A stretch of DNA of 64,000 nucleotides, from NCBI GenBank assembly GCA_963971285.1, contig OZ020259.1, positions 3,348,001 through 3,412,000 of the forward strand, given 5' to 3'. Below are positions 12,701 through 24,664 of this stretch, one piece after another; the stretch's first letter is position 1, and each line of letters starts with the position of its first letter. Source of the DNA: Astropecten irregularis (Eukaryota; Echinodermata; Asteroidea; Paxillosida; Astropectinidae). Made by a program: the position numbers and the translations under genes. The notes beneath the pieces are model-generated. The model was given only the letters and a program-made list of their open reading frames with translations. It did not search any database and was not told where the DNA came from.

Positions 12701-15700
12701 AAAAACAGACAAACACCCCAACAAACAACCCGATTTCGATTTTGAATTTCAATTCAATTCAATTTAATTCAGATATGCCTAAACATTTATTTCCGCCCTT
12801 CTCAGTAGAAGGAAATATAGTACAGCAAATCACATAGTTATTTGAAAAAATAATATTGAAAAAAAAAAAAACAGAATAATATTGGAAAAGCTCCAAAACA
12901 GATTTGGAGTGCTATTCCTCAAGGAATGCAATGAAATTCACTAGGCATCTGAACATCACTGCATTTTATTATTGAGAGAGAGAGAGCGAGGTATGGCGAT
13001 TCCATGTGACTCACTGCGCATGCGTGGCAAATTCACTCTCCCGTGGAGTAGATTGCTTCATATTTATACATTTCATAGCGAACAATTGGTATCCATGGTG
13101 ATCAGAACACCTAAAAAAAAAAACATATATCAACAAGGGCGTTTTTTTGCCAACATCGCAGTTGCCAAAAACGTGCAGCGTGTGTAATATACTTGCGCAT
13201 GGACGAGTGAGCGCGTAATGGAGTCCTATAGAAAATAGACCGGTTGTTTTATATCGATCGTGCCGATTGGTCCAGCACTCGACCAATCAGATTGCTCGGA
13301 TTGTATTGGAATCGAGAATCGCTATATTAACGGCGATTATTTTGACCTTAGCGGGAAGACACGTTCGCTGTTTTGCTAGGCCATGCGGACATAGAATTCC
13401 ACATCTTCATTGTCAAGTAAATTCGGTTTACAAAATCTAAGCCTACTAGAAGGAGAATATCGAATTTTGTTCCACTTTAGTTTTGGTTTTGGTTTATTTT
13501 GGCAAACCAAACAGGCAATACGCGTCAGTTAACTTAATATACAGGAATACATGGAGACACAGCATATAATTTAATGAGGAAGCAATCCAGTAATTAAAGA
13601 GATATTTTGCAGAGCATAACACAATAAAGTCAAAGTCTTAATGTAAATTTTGATCGTCTGAGTGAAAACAAGGTATATAATACAGAGCACAATTTCATCA
13701 GGATTTTTTATTATGAATTAAAGTTATAATACATGATTGGAAAAGGTCACAGAGCAGCATTCACACTTTGTCTAATCCAGCATGTGCATGATAATGATAC
13801 CTGTGGAAGTTTGAGCTCAATCGTACATCTGAGTCACGAACAAATAGCGACAAGCCTACTAAATCATAAACATAAAGAATGGTTTTGATCTTACCCCGAG
13901 ATCTAAACTGTTTTCGGTCATTGTTTGATAAATTTCTGGATAAATACACAATTTCAGGCGGAAATATTTTAACGGTATATGTTTATATCAACACCATCTT
14001 TATACCCTGAAAGTTATGTGTTAATCTGTGAACATTATTTTCAAGTTTGGGTATGTTACTAATCCTGTACTCTACCTTTAAAGAATCAGAATATTTATTG
14101 CGAAATAAATACACGACATTTGAATTAAATTCCTCTTCCTTACATTTCGCTCATAATTGAGAAGTCGAGGGGGGGGGGGGGGGGGGGTTGACCCAATTTG
14201 GATGTAGACAGTCCAAACGGGCAGTAAATTCATATGATAAAGGTTGCAATAGTTGACCCTTAGGGCAGTGGCAGTTTCCACCCTAAATAGGTACATTTAC
14301 CCTCCCCTATATTTCTTCATTGTGTCTTAAAGTCAATGTATACAGCATCTGTAAATATGACAGCTGCAGGCTGCTCATAATTTGTTTTGTCATTCAATAA
14401 AAACAGACCTGTGAAACTGTCAGCTCAATTGATCATTGGAAACTGTTGAAAAAAAAACAACCCCAAAACAATGCAAATGTTACGCCAAATTGTCAGGGAA
14501 TAGCTGTCTCATTTTTGATCTTCTGAAGATCAAAAAGGTTTTGCTGTATGGTTTTACACTTGTCTGGATAAATACAGCATTTCATAGCAATTACCGTTTC
14601 TACCATTACCGTCACTCTTTATAACCTGTAAGTCACGCGTAAATGTGTAAACATTTCTGTTTTGGTTTGTTTCCAATGTTGTTTTGACCTCATAAGAATT
14701 GCTTAAAATTGCATTACATAATGTGAACACAGTCCCTAAACCGTCATTCTTGGGAGGTTCATACTTTATTGCTGCCTAATTTAGCAATGTTGTATTAATT
14801 TCAACTGAAGCATTTTGTGTTTATTGTACGTTAGACCTGGCAATTTACTCAGTCTCTCATTTCATATAATTTATGTTTCCATGTAGCGGTATACCTGCAG
14901 GGATACATGCTTAGATCTATCCAGGGTTCGTCGGGAACTTGTGATTGGACGCAGAGGCGCCGTGTATACTACATGTGTCTACCACACTCAGGTGAGTTGT
15001 GTGCTACACGTTAATTATTTCATATTGTGCGTGTGTGTGGTATCGCATCTCCATTGCCATGGCAACGCTCTCATGCCCCCGGCGACATGAAAGCCTCTCT
15101 GTGTGTTATTTGCCCCTACCACTCATTATTGACGTCAGCATGACGTATGAGTGAAACAAGATAATGTACATTATTATAAAGATATGGTATAGAATTGATA
15201 ATAATCAAAGTATAATATTGTTAATTTTGTTAGGAGAATACTTACTTTAAATATGATAAGAGAACACAATTTTTATTTCTTTTTCCTGCAAATTAATGTG
15301 GCGCTCCGAAATACAAATTGAAAAAAATAATGTTGGGCTGCAAATATGGACCGGTGACGGTCTATAGTTAAGTTTTTGCTCATCAATTGTTGGCGGAAAA
15401 GCAACTTTACAGGAATGCTTATTTCTTGTTGCTTATTCGTTACAAATTATGGCGATTGTGCAAACGCGCGATATATCTGTCTTACGTTTACATACATAAT
15501 TCTGTATGTTTGGATGTTAATAGCTGTGCTGGGGTCAGGACGAAAATAATATGTCTCTGCAGTCCTTAAAGGAATTAGTATCATACTTTGGTAAGAAACC
15601 AAAACAGAAATGTTCACAGATTTACGTATAACTTACAGGGTATGAAGATGGTGCTGGTAGAAACATACCGTTAACATTGTTCCGCCTGAAATGGTGTATT

Positions 15701-18131
15701 TATCCAGAAATTATAAAAAACAACGACCGAAAACGTGGCCGTTTTTCACGATTTTCTCAAAAAGTGGGCACCGTATGGGACGGAAATTTTCACAGATGAC
15801 TGTGACCGTATAATTATTTCTTGATATTTTTGCATATGAATCTGTTCTTCTTTGACAAAACCCAAAATATGATAGGCCTACTACCTTTAAAAGCGCGTAT
15901 TTTAGTGACAACTGCATGTGCCGAATGTGCTGGCCCAGAGCTTTTGCTCTGAATGATAGAGGCAATAAAGGGTAATTGAAGTTAATTAATTGCACAATTA
16001 TTTGTAGGCTCGTGACGTCATGCGAAAAGGGCGCCCTCTGCCGGAGGTCAAATGAAAGTTCAGTTCATCGGCACGTGATGACGTCAATATTGTACGTTAA
16101 AACAAAACAATGCCAAAAACTGGATAATGCGTGGTACATGCGATCCGCCGAACTATTGTTTCTAAATGGGCCAAGCTCAAAATTAATTAATCGATCAATA
16201 AATTTATTTCATTTATTTACCAAGGTAATGGCTCCACACAGTTAAAAAAACAATAGTTTTCCATTGCATTAGAAGCCTGCACTCTTTTTCATGTGTACAG
16301 TGATTAACATAACAAAAAGACATAATGTAGGCCTAATCATAATAAAAAAAAAATAAAAAAAAAAATTTCATGGGGGCTCAAATATGTACATGTACACCGT
16401 GTCTTAAAGTGAATTGCTGGCTACGGTGGGGAATGAGCATTTAACGGAATTGAGGTCGATTTCACCCAGATCATCGTAACTTATTATCAATCGGAGTACG
16501 ATACGATGGTTTTTGATAACTCGAGTTACAATCGATCGTAGAGCTTTATAAAATCGACCCCTAAACCTCGATGTGTAATTTGAAAAGGAATGGCTTTAAT
16601 GTAGATTAAAATGAGAGGGAAAAACCCTTCAGTACTGTTGCTGAAAGTGCTTTTCCGACAGCTCACCAAATTATTGTAAATAGTCAACTTCACTATATTG
16701 GCACTTTAAGTGGAAATAAAAAGTGACTACAAAACTTCATTTATCAAAGCTAAAATGTTGAGAAAAGTCAGAAGTCATAATACACTCAAGACAGATTATA
16801 CTTCTAGCATATTTTGTGATGCGTCATCTTTCTGTCTTTTTAGTACATAGCCATTGGTGGATGGCTTCAAGTCATGGCTGTTATTAATTTCTCTTTTGTA
16901 TTTTTTCATAAACATTTGAAAACCTTATCGGACGAAAAGCTGTAGTACGTCATTATTATTATATATATTGCAACGTGAATCCGGCAGAAACGGAGCTAGT
17001 TTTGAACTTTTTGATATTATAAGCATAATTTCTGACATTCCCTATATAATTGGTCAAATTTGATTTGTTGGCAACCAAACTCAACTGATTCACTTTTATT
17101 TTGGTTTATAAGCAACAGAAAAAAAGAACAAGCAAAAAAGAAAGAAAGGGGAAGGGAAAAATAAAAAAAAAAAAAAATTGGGAAAATGAAAAGGAATAAA
17201 TAAAAAAATAAAACAAACAAATAGAAATATGAATAGAAACAAAGAAATCAAAACTCAAAAAAGAGACCAAAAAACAAAAAAACAATCAAAGACAGATAAC
17301 CAATTAAAATGTCTACCCTTAGATTAGGGTCAATCACAGGGAAAATCTAAGCATGTCTTTTAGTAACAGGGTGCTATCGATGATGTAAACGTGGTGTTAT
17401 CAGGGGTGACAGGCATGAATCTTTCTTAAAAAAAAAAGGTTTCGATGAAGATTCAGTGACCAAATTGGCAGTCGGGTCCTCTTGAATCTTTCATTGGTAC
17501 ATTTCAGGTGTTTCTACCTTTCAGTTTGAGTTTCTAGTTTGCAGCATCGTATACTAGGCCTAAAGCATCGATCGTCATTAATGTGTTGTGTGGAAGACTA
17601 ATGCCAGCGCTCTTAACTTGTTGCGAGCGGCTTATGGTGTTTACGATCAATGAAACAAAAATTTGAATGTAACACAATATTTAAAAACAATTTAATTTAA
17701 CATATTGGATATTTGAAGTTGTGTATGGCACCATTTTGAATATAACACATTTTGGAAATCGACATGAGCGGGATTGAAACCTGTGACCCCCGGAATAGCT
17801 TACGGGTGCTGTACCAACTGAGCCATCCAGCCCTATGTCGGCGGTGTCCCAAATTTTCAATAATCTTTCAGAAGCCATAAAACCACATCCCAAGGATCAT
17901 TGAAGATCATTAGCAATACTGCAACTCTGCATGTAATAACGGTACACGGGAATCACTCAAAGAGAATGCGGCTTTTTTAATCAATATGAAATTATGAAAT
18001 AATCCACAAGGGAATTTTACTGGATTCATCTTGAGACCAAAAATTAATCCAGTGAATTTCCCTGATGTTTCACTTCACAATTTTACAAAATGATTTACAA
18101 TGTATACACTTACCTCCTTACTGCCGTCCAT
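6485..18131 (-). CDS. gene 1: type II single-pass membrane protein with SEA domain (six exons)
   Basis: Gene-level entry. Exons are 18131-18114, 9399-8793, 8281-8252, 8127-8021, 7493-7423 and 6740-6485; phases join without a break to 1089 nt, 362 residues. Residues 1-185 form a cytoplasmic part rich in Pro, Ser, Asp and Glu. Residues 186-207 are one hydrophobic segment (AMLVIMAMSLVGMIVVVGYI). About 217-300 is an SEA domain with several N-glycosylation sequons, followed by a Thr/Pro tail and a stop. SEA domains sit next to the membrane in mucin-like and receptor-like surface proteins. Unlike gene 2 it lacks the G-S-hydrophobic self-cleavage motif, reading SRPMVTF at that place. It is a shorter paralogue of gene 2. 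The 3' end could differ if a donor inside the last exon is used. Confidence 0.75.
7423..7493 (-). CDS. gene 1 exon 5: middle of SEA domain
   Basis: 71 nt between CTGCAG and GTAAGT, entering in phase 0 and leaving two bases. It encodes MNATFQSNGNFTTMYTNTS and then VDFI, with three sequons. It is the only piece found that joins exon 4 (phase 0) to exon 6 (needing two bases), and its length and role match the 68-nt exon of gene 2 at 35733. Confidence 0.7.
7570..7583. promoter_or_regulatory. RFX X-box-like site
   Basis: GTTGCCATGGAAAC is a near-palindromic X-box lying within gene 1, just upstream of exon 5. Four similar sites occur in the next 17 kb. Confidence 0.4.
8021..8127 (-). CDS. gene 1 exon 4: start of SEA domain
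   Basis: 107 nt, acceptor ATTGCAG, donor GTAAGT. It encodes VSLNGTFNISNRPYVSDYAQ then ANSAAYIKLSDEFTDA, a typical SEA opening (Gly-Thr-Phe strand followed by a helix ending in a Phe-Thr motif). It has exactly the length and phases of the gene 2 exon at 36398. Confidence 0.85.
8252..8281 (-). CDS. gene 1 exon 3: 30-nt linker exon
   Basis: Acceptor CTCCATAG, donor GTATGA, phases 1-1. It encodes SDDEIAKTAQ between the membrane segment and the SEA domain. Gene 2 has a 33-nt exon in the same place (36870). Confidence 0.7.
8652..8740 (-). repeat. tRNA-derived SINE head, reverse orientation
   Basis: Reverse complement of the SINE head: GATTCGAACC (B-box side) and CCAACTGAGCTATCTAGCCC (A-box side). 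It lies just inside the intron that follows gene 1 exon 2. Confidence 0.75.
8793..9399 (-). CDS. gene 1 exon 2: cytoplasmic domain and membrane segment
   Basis: 607 nt from the acceptor CTGCAG to the donor GTAAGT. It opens ADEDNISLGDESPPGDS, continues through acidic and Pro/Ser-rich sequence (DEDDEEEEDIPVKK, EPAKPPPRKGG) and ends with the hydrophobic segment AMLVIMAMSLVGMIVVVGYI. There is no signal peptide, and the basic residues before the segment argue for type II topology. The exon is GC-rich against an AT-rich background. Confidence 0.85.
10540..10810 (-). repeat. Penelope-associated repeat fragment
   Basis: The reverse complement matches the block next to the Penelope-like remnant at 60370-60560, including GGCTAAATGACAAGAGGACA and the shared GACAGAG and GGGAACTG words. 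It also carries the TTGGCTGATGAGCAG segment. Confidence 0.6.
11243..11256. promoter_or_regulatory. RFX X-box-like site
   Basis: GTTACCGTGGCAAC fits the two-half-site X-box (GTNRCC, short spacer, RGYAAC) exactly. Confidence 0.45.
12520..12655 (-). repeat. Penelope-associated terminal repeat fragment
   Basis: Carries ACAAGTAATAAACTGCTGC, CTGCTCATCA and GGCCTGACGCGTTTCGATCC in the order seen in the other copies, on the reverse strand relative to 905-1085. Confidence 0.65.
13722..14077. mobile_element. TTAA-flanked foldback MITE
   Basis: Bounded by TTAA at 13718-13721 and 14078-14081. The interior (TTCACACTTTGTCTAATCC, TTGAGCTCAATCGTACATC, AAACTGTTTTCGGTCATTG) matches the copies at 48022 and 49416. 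Confidence 0.65.
14169..14187 (+). repeat. poly-G run
   Basis: An uninterrupted G homopolymer of about 20 bases. Its exact length is uncertain in any assembly. Confidence 0.8.
14901..14991 (+). CDS. candidate orphan exon on the plus strand
   Basis: Acceptor TACCTGCAG and donor CTCAG-GTGAGT bracket 91 nt open in one frame, reading GYMLRSIQGSSGTCDWTQRR and then RVYYMCLPHS. No partner exon was found. It lies antisense within the first intron of gene 1 and could be an exon of an antisense transcript or a chance pairing of sites. Confidence 0.22.
15053..15066. promoter_or_regulatory. RFX X-box palindrome
   Basis: ATTGCCATGGCAAC followed by GCTC. The 16-base core with its right flank is repeated at 19489. 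Confidence 0.5.
15570..15886. mobile_element. TTAA-flanked foldback MITE
   Basis: TTAA at 15566-15569 and 15887-15890. Its ends read AGGAATTAGTATCATACTTTG and ATATGATAGGCCTACTACCT, and its interior matches the family typified by 44160-44507. Confidence 0.75.
16447..16562. repeat. foldback repeat with GGTCGATTTCAC ends
   Basis: Left end GAGGTCGATTTCACCC and right end TAAAATCGACCCC, with ATCATCGTAAC/GTTACAATCGATCG interior arms. It is one of several short foldbacks sharing GTCGATTTCAC ends (7739, 8495, 23209, 35467, 43868). Confidence 0.55.
17680..18050 (-). repeat. composite SINE-bearing repeat, reverse strand
   Basis: Contains the tRNA-like head at 17762-17838 and, beyond it, the reversed CATGGCTTCTGA, GAGTGATTCCC and CCTTGTGG words found in the copies at 24820-25110 and 53812-54260. 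It ends about 60 bp short of gene 1 exon 1. Confidence 0.6.
18114..18131 (-). CDS. gene 1 exon 1: 18-nt coding start
   Basis: The minus strand reads CACACC-ATG with a Kozak-like G at +4, then MDGSKE, then the donor GTAAGTG. Phase 0 joins exon 2 in frame. Gene 2 begins the same way, with an 18-nt coding piece in an ACCATGGACG context, which supports this distant start over the first Met inside exon 2. Confidence 0.65.
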
Positions 18132-18700
18132 GGTGTGACAATGATGTTACTATCCTGAAGTATAAGTATGGTCAATCCTTGGTGTTTATCCACCGCACAA
18201 GAAGAGCTTGCTGAATGAATCTCAAGCAGTTTTCAGTCAATAAAAACGCGATTCAAGAGAACACCAGTTCCTTCACCAACCAATCTCGAAATGTTAACCT
18301 CCTCGTTCCAAAGCAGTTTCAATACAACAGAAACAAAATACCGTCAATGGCGGTTGAAAATTATTCTACGCCGAAAATTTCCACAGGGGCTAGGGGTGAG
18401 CTTCCAATCGTCGAATTGTAGAGGAGCGGTGTACAAACATGCTTCGCTATTGCTGAACGTACGGAGATCGCTCGGAGACCAGGCAGGCACGAACACTTGT
18501 TGCGCACCTTGCGTGATATCAAACGTGGCTTGAACACGCGCTCACTTGGCAGGCCGCACACCCGCACGTACCGCCTCATTGGTCTAATTTGTAATGGTTT
18601 ACCTTTGTTGGGGAGAGTGGGCGTTGCCGCGGTTTTGAAGTCAATCCAATCGGGAGAGTGGGTCGCGGACTAGCCTCGGCTCCAGGCTTGTAATACCGTC
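18132..18700 (-). promoter_or_regulatory. probable 5' UTR and promoter of gene 1
   Basis: Upstream of the ATG the sequence becomes CpG-richer (18380-18700). It holds an inverted CCAAT box (ATTGG at 18578-18582). No TATA box was identified at a fitting place, so the start site is not fixed. Confidence 0.4.
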
Positions 18701-19488
18701 ACAAACGTTGGTAGACGTCGTCCTTAAGCCTTACCGACACTGTTACTTCATTATAATTAGTCAATCGATAGTGCTAGACTCGGCCAACTGTGGCTTGAAA
18801 TAACGCAGGGGTCTATGGGAATCTCGCTGCAGCCGTTTTATTGACTCAGGCGAGAATACAGACATAGTCATATTCATATTCTTAAAGATGGCTTAATTTG
18901 TTACTTCCATTGCTTGAACAGCTTGAGTTGTTTCAGTAGGCCTACACATTTGACTTGCACGTAAATTGCATTCCTTCATTGCTTGAAATGACCTTTAACC
19001 TTAATTTATTTTGGTGAAATACTCATACGAAATAATCTATATTATTTAAACTATCACATAGGCGGATGATAAATTAAACCCCGGCCCAAAATATCATATG
19101 CAGTCAATTTCATTAATTAATATCAGGTTATTTGGAGATGGCATCTATCTTGTATCTGAATAATATTTCGAACGTCAAACAAATTTAGGCCAAAGCTATC
19201 ACTACGTGAGACCAGAAACAAGTTTCAGAGTTATGAAAAAAACAACACTGTGCCTGATGATTATAATTTTTGGGTTAAATTCACAACCAGGGTCATTGGT
19301 GCATGCATGAGGCTGCCTTAATTAACTAGCCAGCGTAATATGTCGGGTTTTTGCTATAAAGGGGAGAATAACACAATACCTAGACCACACTGCCGAATGA
19401 AGGCGGCCATTGTCAACCCGCGCTCATTGGAGTGTTATACACGTCGTGCGGCAAGGTATAGAAACCTGCATGCATGCTGCATCAGTCG

Positions 19489-19502
19489 ATTGCCATGGCA
19501 AC
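19489..19502. promoter_or_regulatory. RFX X-box palindrome
   Basis: CGATTGCCATGGCAACGC, a perfect inverted pair of half sites in a GC-richer stretch, repeated almost exactly at 15053 and 24665. Confidence 0.5.
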
Positions 19503-20040
19503 GCTCTTCCAAGAGCCACGTCGACTTCTCCACCAGCACACGCGGATGCATGAGGGGGGGGGGGTATATATAGAAGGCAGGTAATTAATATAAGCCGCGG
19601 CCAACAGGTTTAACCTTGGCGATCGGGAATTGGTTTTTGTCAAAACAGAATGGCCATGTCGACTCGAAATTGCTTCGCTTTCTGTCAATACATGGTAAAG
19701 AAACTGTAAAGCTTACACATGAAACCACATCATTGGACGGCATAACAACAACCATTAAAAGAAAATCAGTCACGTTTTGATGCTAATGGTTCTTTCAAGA
19801 CAAATTGCAGTTATCTCAATGCATTAGAAATACGCTATTTCATATCGACCCAACTGCTGCTTTTTCAATGCACAGAGATGTTGAAATTATAAATTCAGTT
19901 TCAACTCCAAGGAAAACCAAAGGGTTTTTGGAAAGGGGAGCAGATAGAAAAGGGGCGGAGACACGCCCCCTGCTTTACCGACAAAGCTGTGAAGATGGTC
20001 CCTGTTCATTTGGTTTCCGGGTCAAAAAATGATTTTCAAG

Positions 20041-20255
20041 AGGCCTTTTCACATCGACGGTAAAAGAAACTCTGAACTATTGAGAAATTCTCTCACGGGT
20101 CTGGACCTCGGTCAAAATCTCTCAAGGATTCACCAGGGACGTGGGTCACTCTCAAGCATTGGTTTCCTTTCACACGATGATATTTTTGTAAGATGTTGCA
20201 ACCATGTGAACATTTTTCAATGGTTGACAGTTTTTTAGCGTCGTGTAAAAAGGCC
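20041..20255. repeat. foldback repeat, AGGCCTTTTCAC ends
   Basis: Left end AGGCCTTTTCACATCGACG, right end AGCGTCGTGTAAAAAGGCC. A related copy occupies about 20535-20682 and shares CTTGAGAGATTTTGACC in the opposite orientation. Confidence 0.65.
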
Positions 20256-21156
20256 CAAGGTTGAGGCAATTTGAACACGGCATGTCTGCGCGGTCATGTT
20301 GCTTGGGAGCGAGCGTTGTGAATAATAATTCGTGATCACCAGAAGAAAACAAAAGGAGAGTAAATGAGAATATTACGAGGATGGGAGGCAATGTGAGCTT
20401 GCATCCACTGAGTAGGGACAGGCAGCATGGGCAACGGTACCGTGACAAGGCCATGACCGATGCCTGCGTATAATACTTATTATAATCACCATAATCTTCA
20501 TCAGCATTATCATCGACAGCCATTAAGGACACAAATTAAAGGACACAGATGCTTAAGAGTGACCGACATCCCTGGTGAATCCTTGAGAGATTTTGACCAG
20601 AGGTCCAGACCCATGGTCCAGACCCATGAGAGAATTTCCCAATCGTTGAGAGTTTTTGTTAGCGTCGTGTGAAAAGGCCTTAAAGATGGAGAATAACGAT
20701 TTGTAAAAAATTGAAACAAATACAAATCCTCATTTATAAGACATATAAGAACATTCTCATAATATACAATGGGGCTGTTGTTTTTTCATTATTTAGTAAT
20801 ATTGGAAATAAAATTTGATAGTATTTGTCAATTCTTGGGACTATTTACCCAAACTGGCCGTGTGTGGCGCTATTTAAATTTATGTCAATGTGTGACGTAG
20901 TCGAGGGGATACGGTCCACGAACGAATCCCCTCGGTGCGCGGGAGTTGTATGGGATTTCCAATGTGTTTTGGGTTCATGTGGTTTCTGTATGCTAAAACT
21001 GGCCGAATCACTGCCCGAATGATCATTACTATCCGATATGTAAATGAACCAAAAACGGGCAAAGTCGAGAGAAAATTTATCATTCTTGGCGAATGTGGAA
21101 CGGTAAAAGGTGGCTTAAAATTCACATCAAGAATCTTCAAAAAGTGAGGGTTTATT

Positions 21157-22174
21157 ATATCGTCAACGTTTTCACGAACTGACGAATCAGCCGAAAATCA
21201 CTCAAATTTTCATTTTCCCTTTTTTGGGCTATTTCGGTTTACCTTAACGTCCTTTACGTTTTAGTGAAAGTAGTTTTAGTAAAAACCGTCTAATTTGCTA
21301 ATTATGCTAATTGTAAAAAGTGACGAATGTGCTGGAAATGAACTTTGTGTTTTCACGAACCGGCGAATCTGTACACACAGCTACGCAAACTATGAACTGA
21401 GAAAATCGCGTTTGAAGTTTTAGGTTTTTTAAATCACCATCTCGGCGAATTTTAAGCTTCAAATCCAGACAATTTTAGCAAGTTTGGAAAGGACATGAGT
21501 TACTTGAGATCTTGAACATACTTTAATATGCAGTTGCTTATTAATTAAGACGCTGCTCATTACGAAACAGATTCGTCAGTTCGTGAAAACGCAAAACCAT
21601 GACTGACGCACGGTAGCACGGCGATTCGCCACTGCGCGCGCTCGATTCGTCAGTTCGTGAAAACGCAAAACCATGACTGACACACGGTAGCACGGCGATT
21701 CGTCACTGCGCGCGCTCGATTCGTCAGTTCGTGAAAACGAAAAAGCCTGAATGCCTCGCGCGCAACACAAAATCAGTTCTGTTAGAAGGGCGCATGCGCT
21801 GTATGAGACGAATCAGTGTTGCGCGCGTGCAATTCAGGGTTTTGCGTTTTCACGAACTGACGAATCGAGCGCGCGCAGTGACGAATCCGCCGTGCTACCG
21901 TGTGTCAGTCATGGTTTGCGTTTTCACGAACTGACGAATCTGTTTCGTAATGATTAGCGTCTTAATTAATAAGCAACTGCATATTAAAGTATGTTCAAGA
22001 TCTCAAGTAACTCATGTCCTTTCCAAACTTGCTAAAATTGTTGGGATTTGAAGCTTAAAAGTCGCCGAGATGGTGATTTAAAAAAACGTAAAACTTCAAA
22101 CGCGATTTTCTCAGTTCATAGTTTGCGTGGCTGTGTGCACGGATTCGTCAGTTCGTGAAAACGTCGACGATATG
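21157..22174. mobile_element. 1-kb foldback element with iterated 21-bp motif
   Basis: Two long arms (about 21157-21740 and 21835-22174) are inverted copies, down to details such as TTAATATGCAGTTGCTTATT and AAATCGCGTTTGAAG. The word ATTCGTCAGTTCGTGAAAAC or its complement recurs at both ends and several times inside. No transposase frame is present, so it is non-autonomous. Confidence 0.8.
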
Positions 22175-23208
22175 TTTGCCCTAATTGGAGCTAGGTGAAC
22201 AAAATTTGACCTGAACATCTTATTTTTCGAAATCGTTGGAGCCCAGCTTTAAGGGCCATGTCAGACGAGGTCACTTTAACATGCAACGTGGAGGCAACCA
22301 CTGCGTACAGGAGAAAAATCTTGCTTGCAAAAAAAGTCAAAAAGCCATTTTTCTTCTGGTAGTTTCTCACTATCCCCGATGAAAGTACATGAACATTCAA
22401 ATATTGATATTGTTTCTTCTTAATTGGAGATTGTCTCGAACATGTTGCCTATCAAGTGCCCTTTTGACAGAGGCCTTACAAGTTTAGGTCTCAGAAAATG
22501 ATTCCAAAGTCTCTATGGCGAGCTCAAGTGTACACAAACCTATGTGCAATGCATTCATTTCGAAAAACCATCATAAAATCAATGTGTTGCGATAGGCGGA
22601 CATTTTCATAGAAACTTGTACATTAAAACATACCTTCGTTTATACTCATTATTGTTAGAGCTGAGCCAAGTTTCATAGATTGATAACGCAATGACCAACA
22701 GAAAAAAAGGATTTCATTGTTAACTTTTTTGCTCGTTGAAGTGAAAAATAAATAATGGTGGGTCCACTTTTCTTTTCTTTTCTTTTCTCGTTTTTTAATT
22801 AGGGGTATTAATGTTATAATCAGGAAGAGCAATGCATGCAATAAGATCTTGATTGAAAACAAAAAATGACAGCACAATTTGAGAAAAATACTAGCTGCTT
22901 TGAGACAGTGATGAAACTAATAATACAAAATGAACTCCACTCCAATGCACGATGGCTGATAACAAAATTCTGCTTTTCTTAATATCCTTTTAAAATTTAT
23001 TTACAGCTTGTAATTATCTTAAACAGTCAACTGAGTGTGATAATTTGCTTTTATAAGTCGATTTTACTGTTATTAGTTTTCTTCGTACGTTTGTACAAAA
23101 TACAGTCCTTTCTTAAAAGGTTTCCTTTGGTTTTCAAAATTCAGCAACTGTACATAAATTCTATAGGTATCAAAACAGAGATTCGTATGAAAAGAGTGCT
23201 GGGGTCGA

Positions 23209-23313
23209 TTTCACAAAGGTAGTCCTAAATTAGGACTAGTCCCAAAGTTAGGACGAGTTACGTGTCCTAACTCGAGATAGGACTAGTCTTAGTGCTTTTT
23301 GAAATCGGCCCCT
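23209..23313. repeat. foldback repeat, GGGTCGATTTCACAAAG ends
   Basis: GGGGTCGATTTCACAAAG at the left; CTTTTTGAAATCGGCCCC at the right. Internal arms carry CCTAAATTAGGACTAGTC. Confidence 0.7.
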
Positions 23314-24664
23314 GCTCAATTAAAGTAAAAAAAAGTATCATAATTAATTATCTTTTTATTGCTACTCTGTGTACATGATATTTTCTTTGTTTAATGTGCA
23401 TTGCCCAAATTCAGGCCGATCTGAAACATAAGAACTTTTAATTTTAATTTTACAATTGCATTCTCATCGAAGCAGGAAAATACATATGAAGGTACTACTA
23501 CCTTGAAATTTAAAGATTAATATTCAAAATTCGAAAGCATAATCTGAAAGGACGAACCAGTCTCTTATTAACCAGAATGGTTGGGAGAATGAAGTCCACC
23601 AACGACCGTGGAAGATTCTTTACAACGAATTTTCCTGCTTTAAAAATGTCTTTTCCCCAAACTTTGCAATGCACTTTTATTGTACAGTATATCTTAGTTT
23701 TAAACTTGGCCAATTAAAAGAAAAACAGGAGAAATAAACAACAACAACAATAACATTACATCTAGATTAAATGTACATCATATCGAAGGTTTTTACAATG
23801 GGTACTTCTTTCCAGCGAATTTTCCTGCTTAAAGATTTTTTTCCAAAACTTGGCAATGCACCTTTACTGTATCTTAATTATTGGCCAATTAAAAAAAAGA
23901 TGGAAAATAAACATGAACATGAATGGATTCTTCAATCAATCATGAAACGCTTTTTTCCCTGGTAACAACAAGAATAACAACAACAACAACAGCATCAACA
24001 AAACAGCATTAAATTTGGAAAAAATGCACATCAAATTGAAGGGCTTCCTAGCATTTGTATATAAATTAATGACAATTAATATAATGTAAAATTGAATAGA
24101 ATATCCAAGACACTGTGAAACTACTCATAAAAGTAAAAACTTACTGTCATCGTATAACAACCTATTGCTATCACCAGGTTGGTGGCCAGGCTATAATTAA
24201 ATGATCTTGCCCTTAATTTATAGCATTATCTTAATCTGGCAGCACAAAATAAAGCGAGACAATAAAGGGACACCTTTGCTTGAAAATAATTATTTGTTAA
24301 GATAAAAACCATATTTAAAAGCAAATTAGTCACGTTGGAAAATAATGCATGTACTGCTATCATGATCACTTTTGCCGGATTATCAAACTCATTTCTGCTT
24401 GTGCCCCATAAGCAAGAGTGTTAATTTTACACCTGTCGTGTTAAATATACTATTTAAGAGCTCCTGAAGCATATATTATAACCCTTTGAGTCATGATCAT
24501 CATGTTACACACGCTGTCGCATGGCCTTTTATTCCCAAATTGCCTTCATGGCTATATACATGTAACTGCAAGAAAAACGCTAATACAACACCCCTCCCCG
24601 CCGCTGTGTATTGTAGGAGAACCATGCAGGCCTTCCCCACGGTGGGGTCTAATGCGTGGGGGCG

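Larger units (their letters stand above)
9400..18113 (-). other. first intron of gene 1
   Basis: 8.7 kb of intron with no further coding support on the minus strand. It holds Penelope-associated repeats (10540-10810 and 12520-12650), TTAA foldback elements (13722-14077 and 15570-15886), a poly-G run (14169-14187) and X-box sites at 11243 and 15053. Confidence 0.6.

Noticed and set aside
18215-18579. Overlapping short frames on both strands upstream of gene 1
   Set aside because: No domain, no splice sites; the area is better explained as 5' UTR and promoter.
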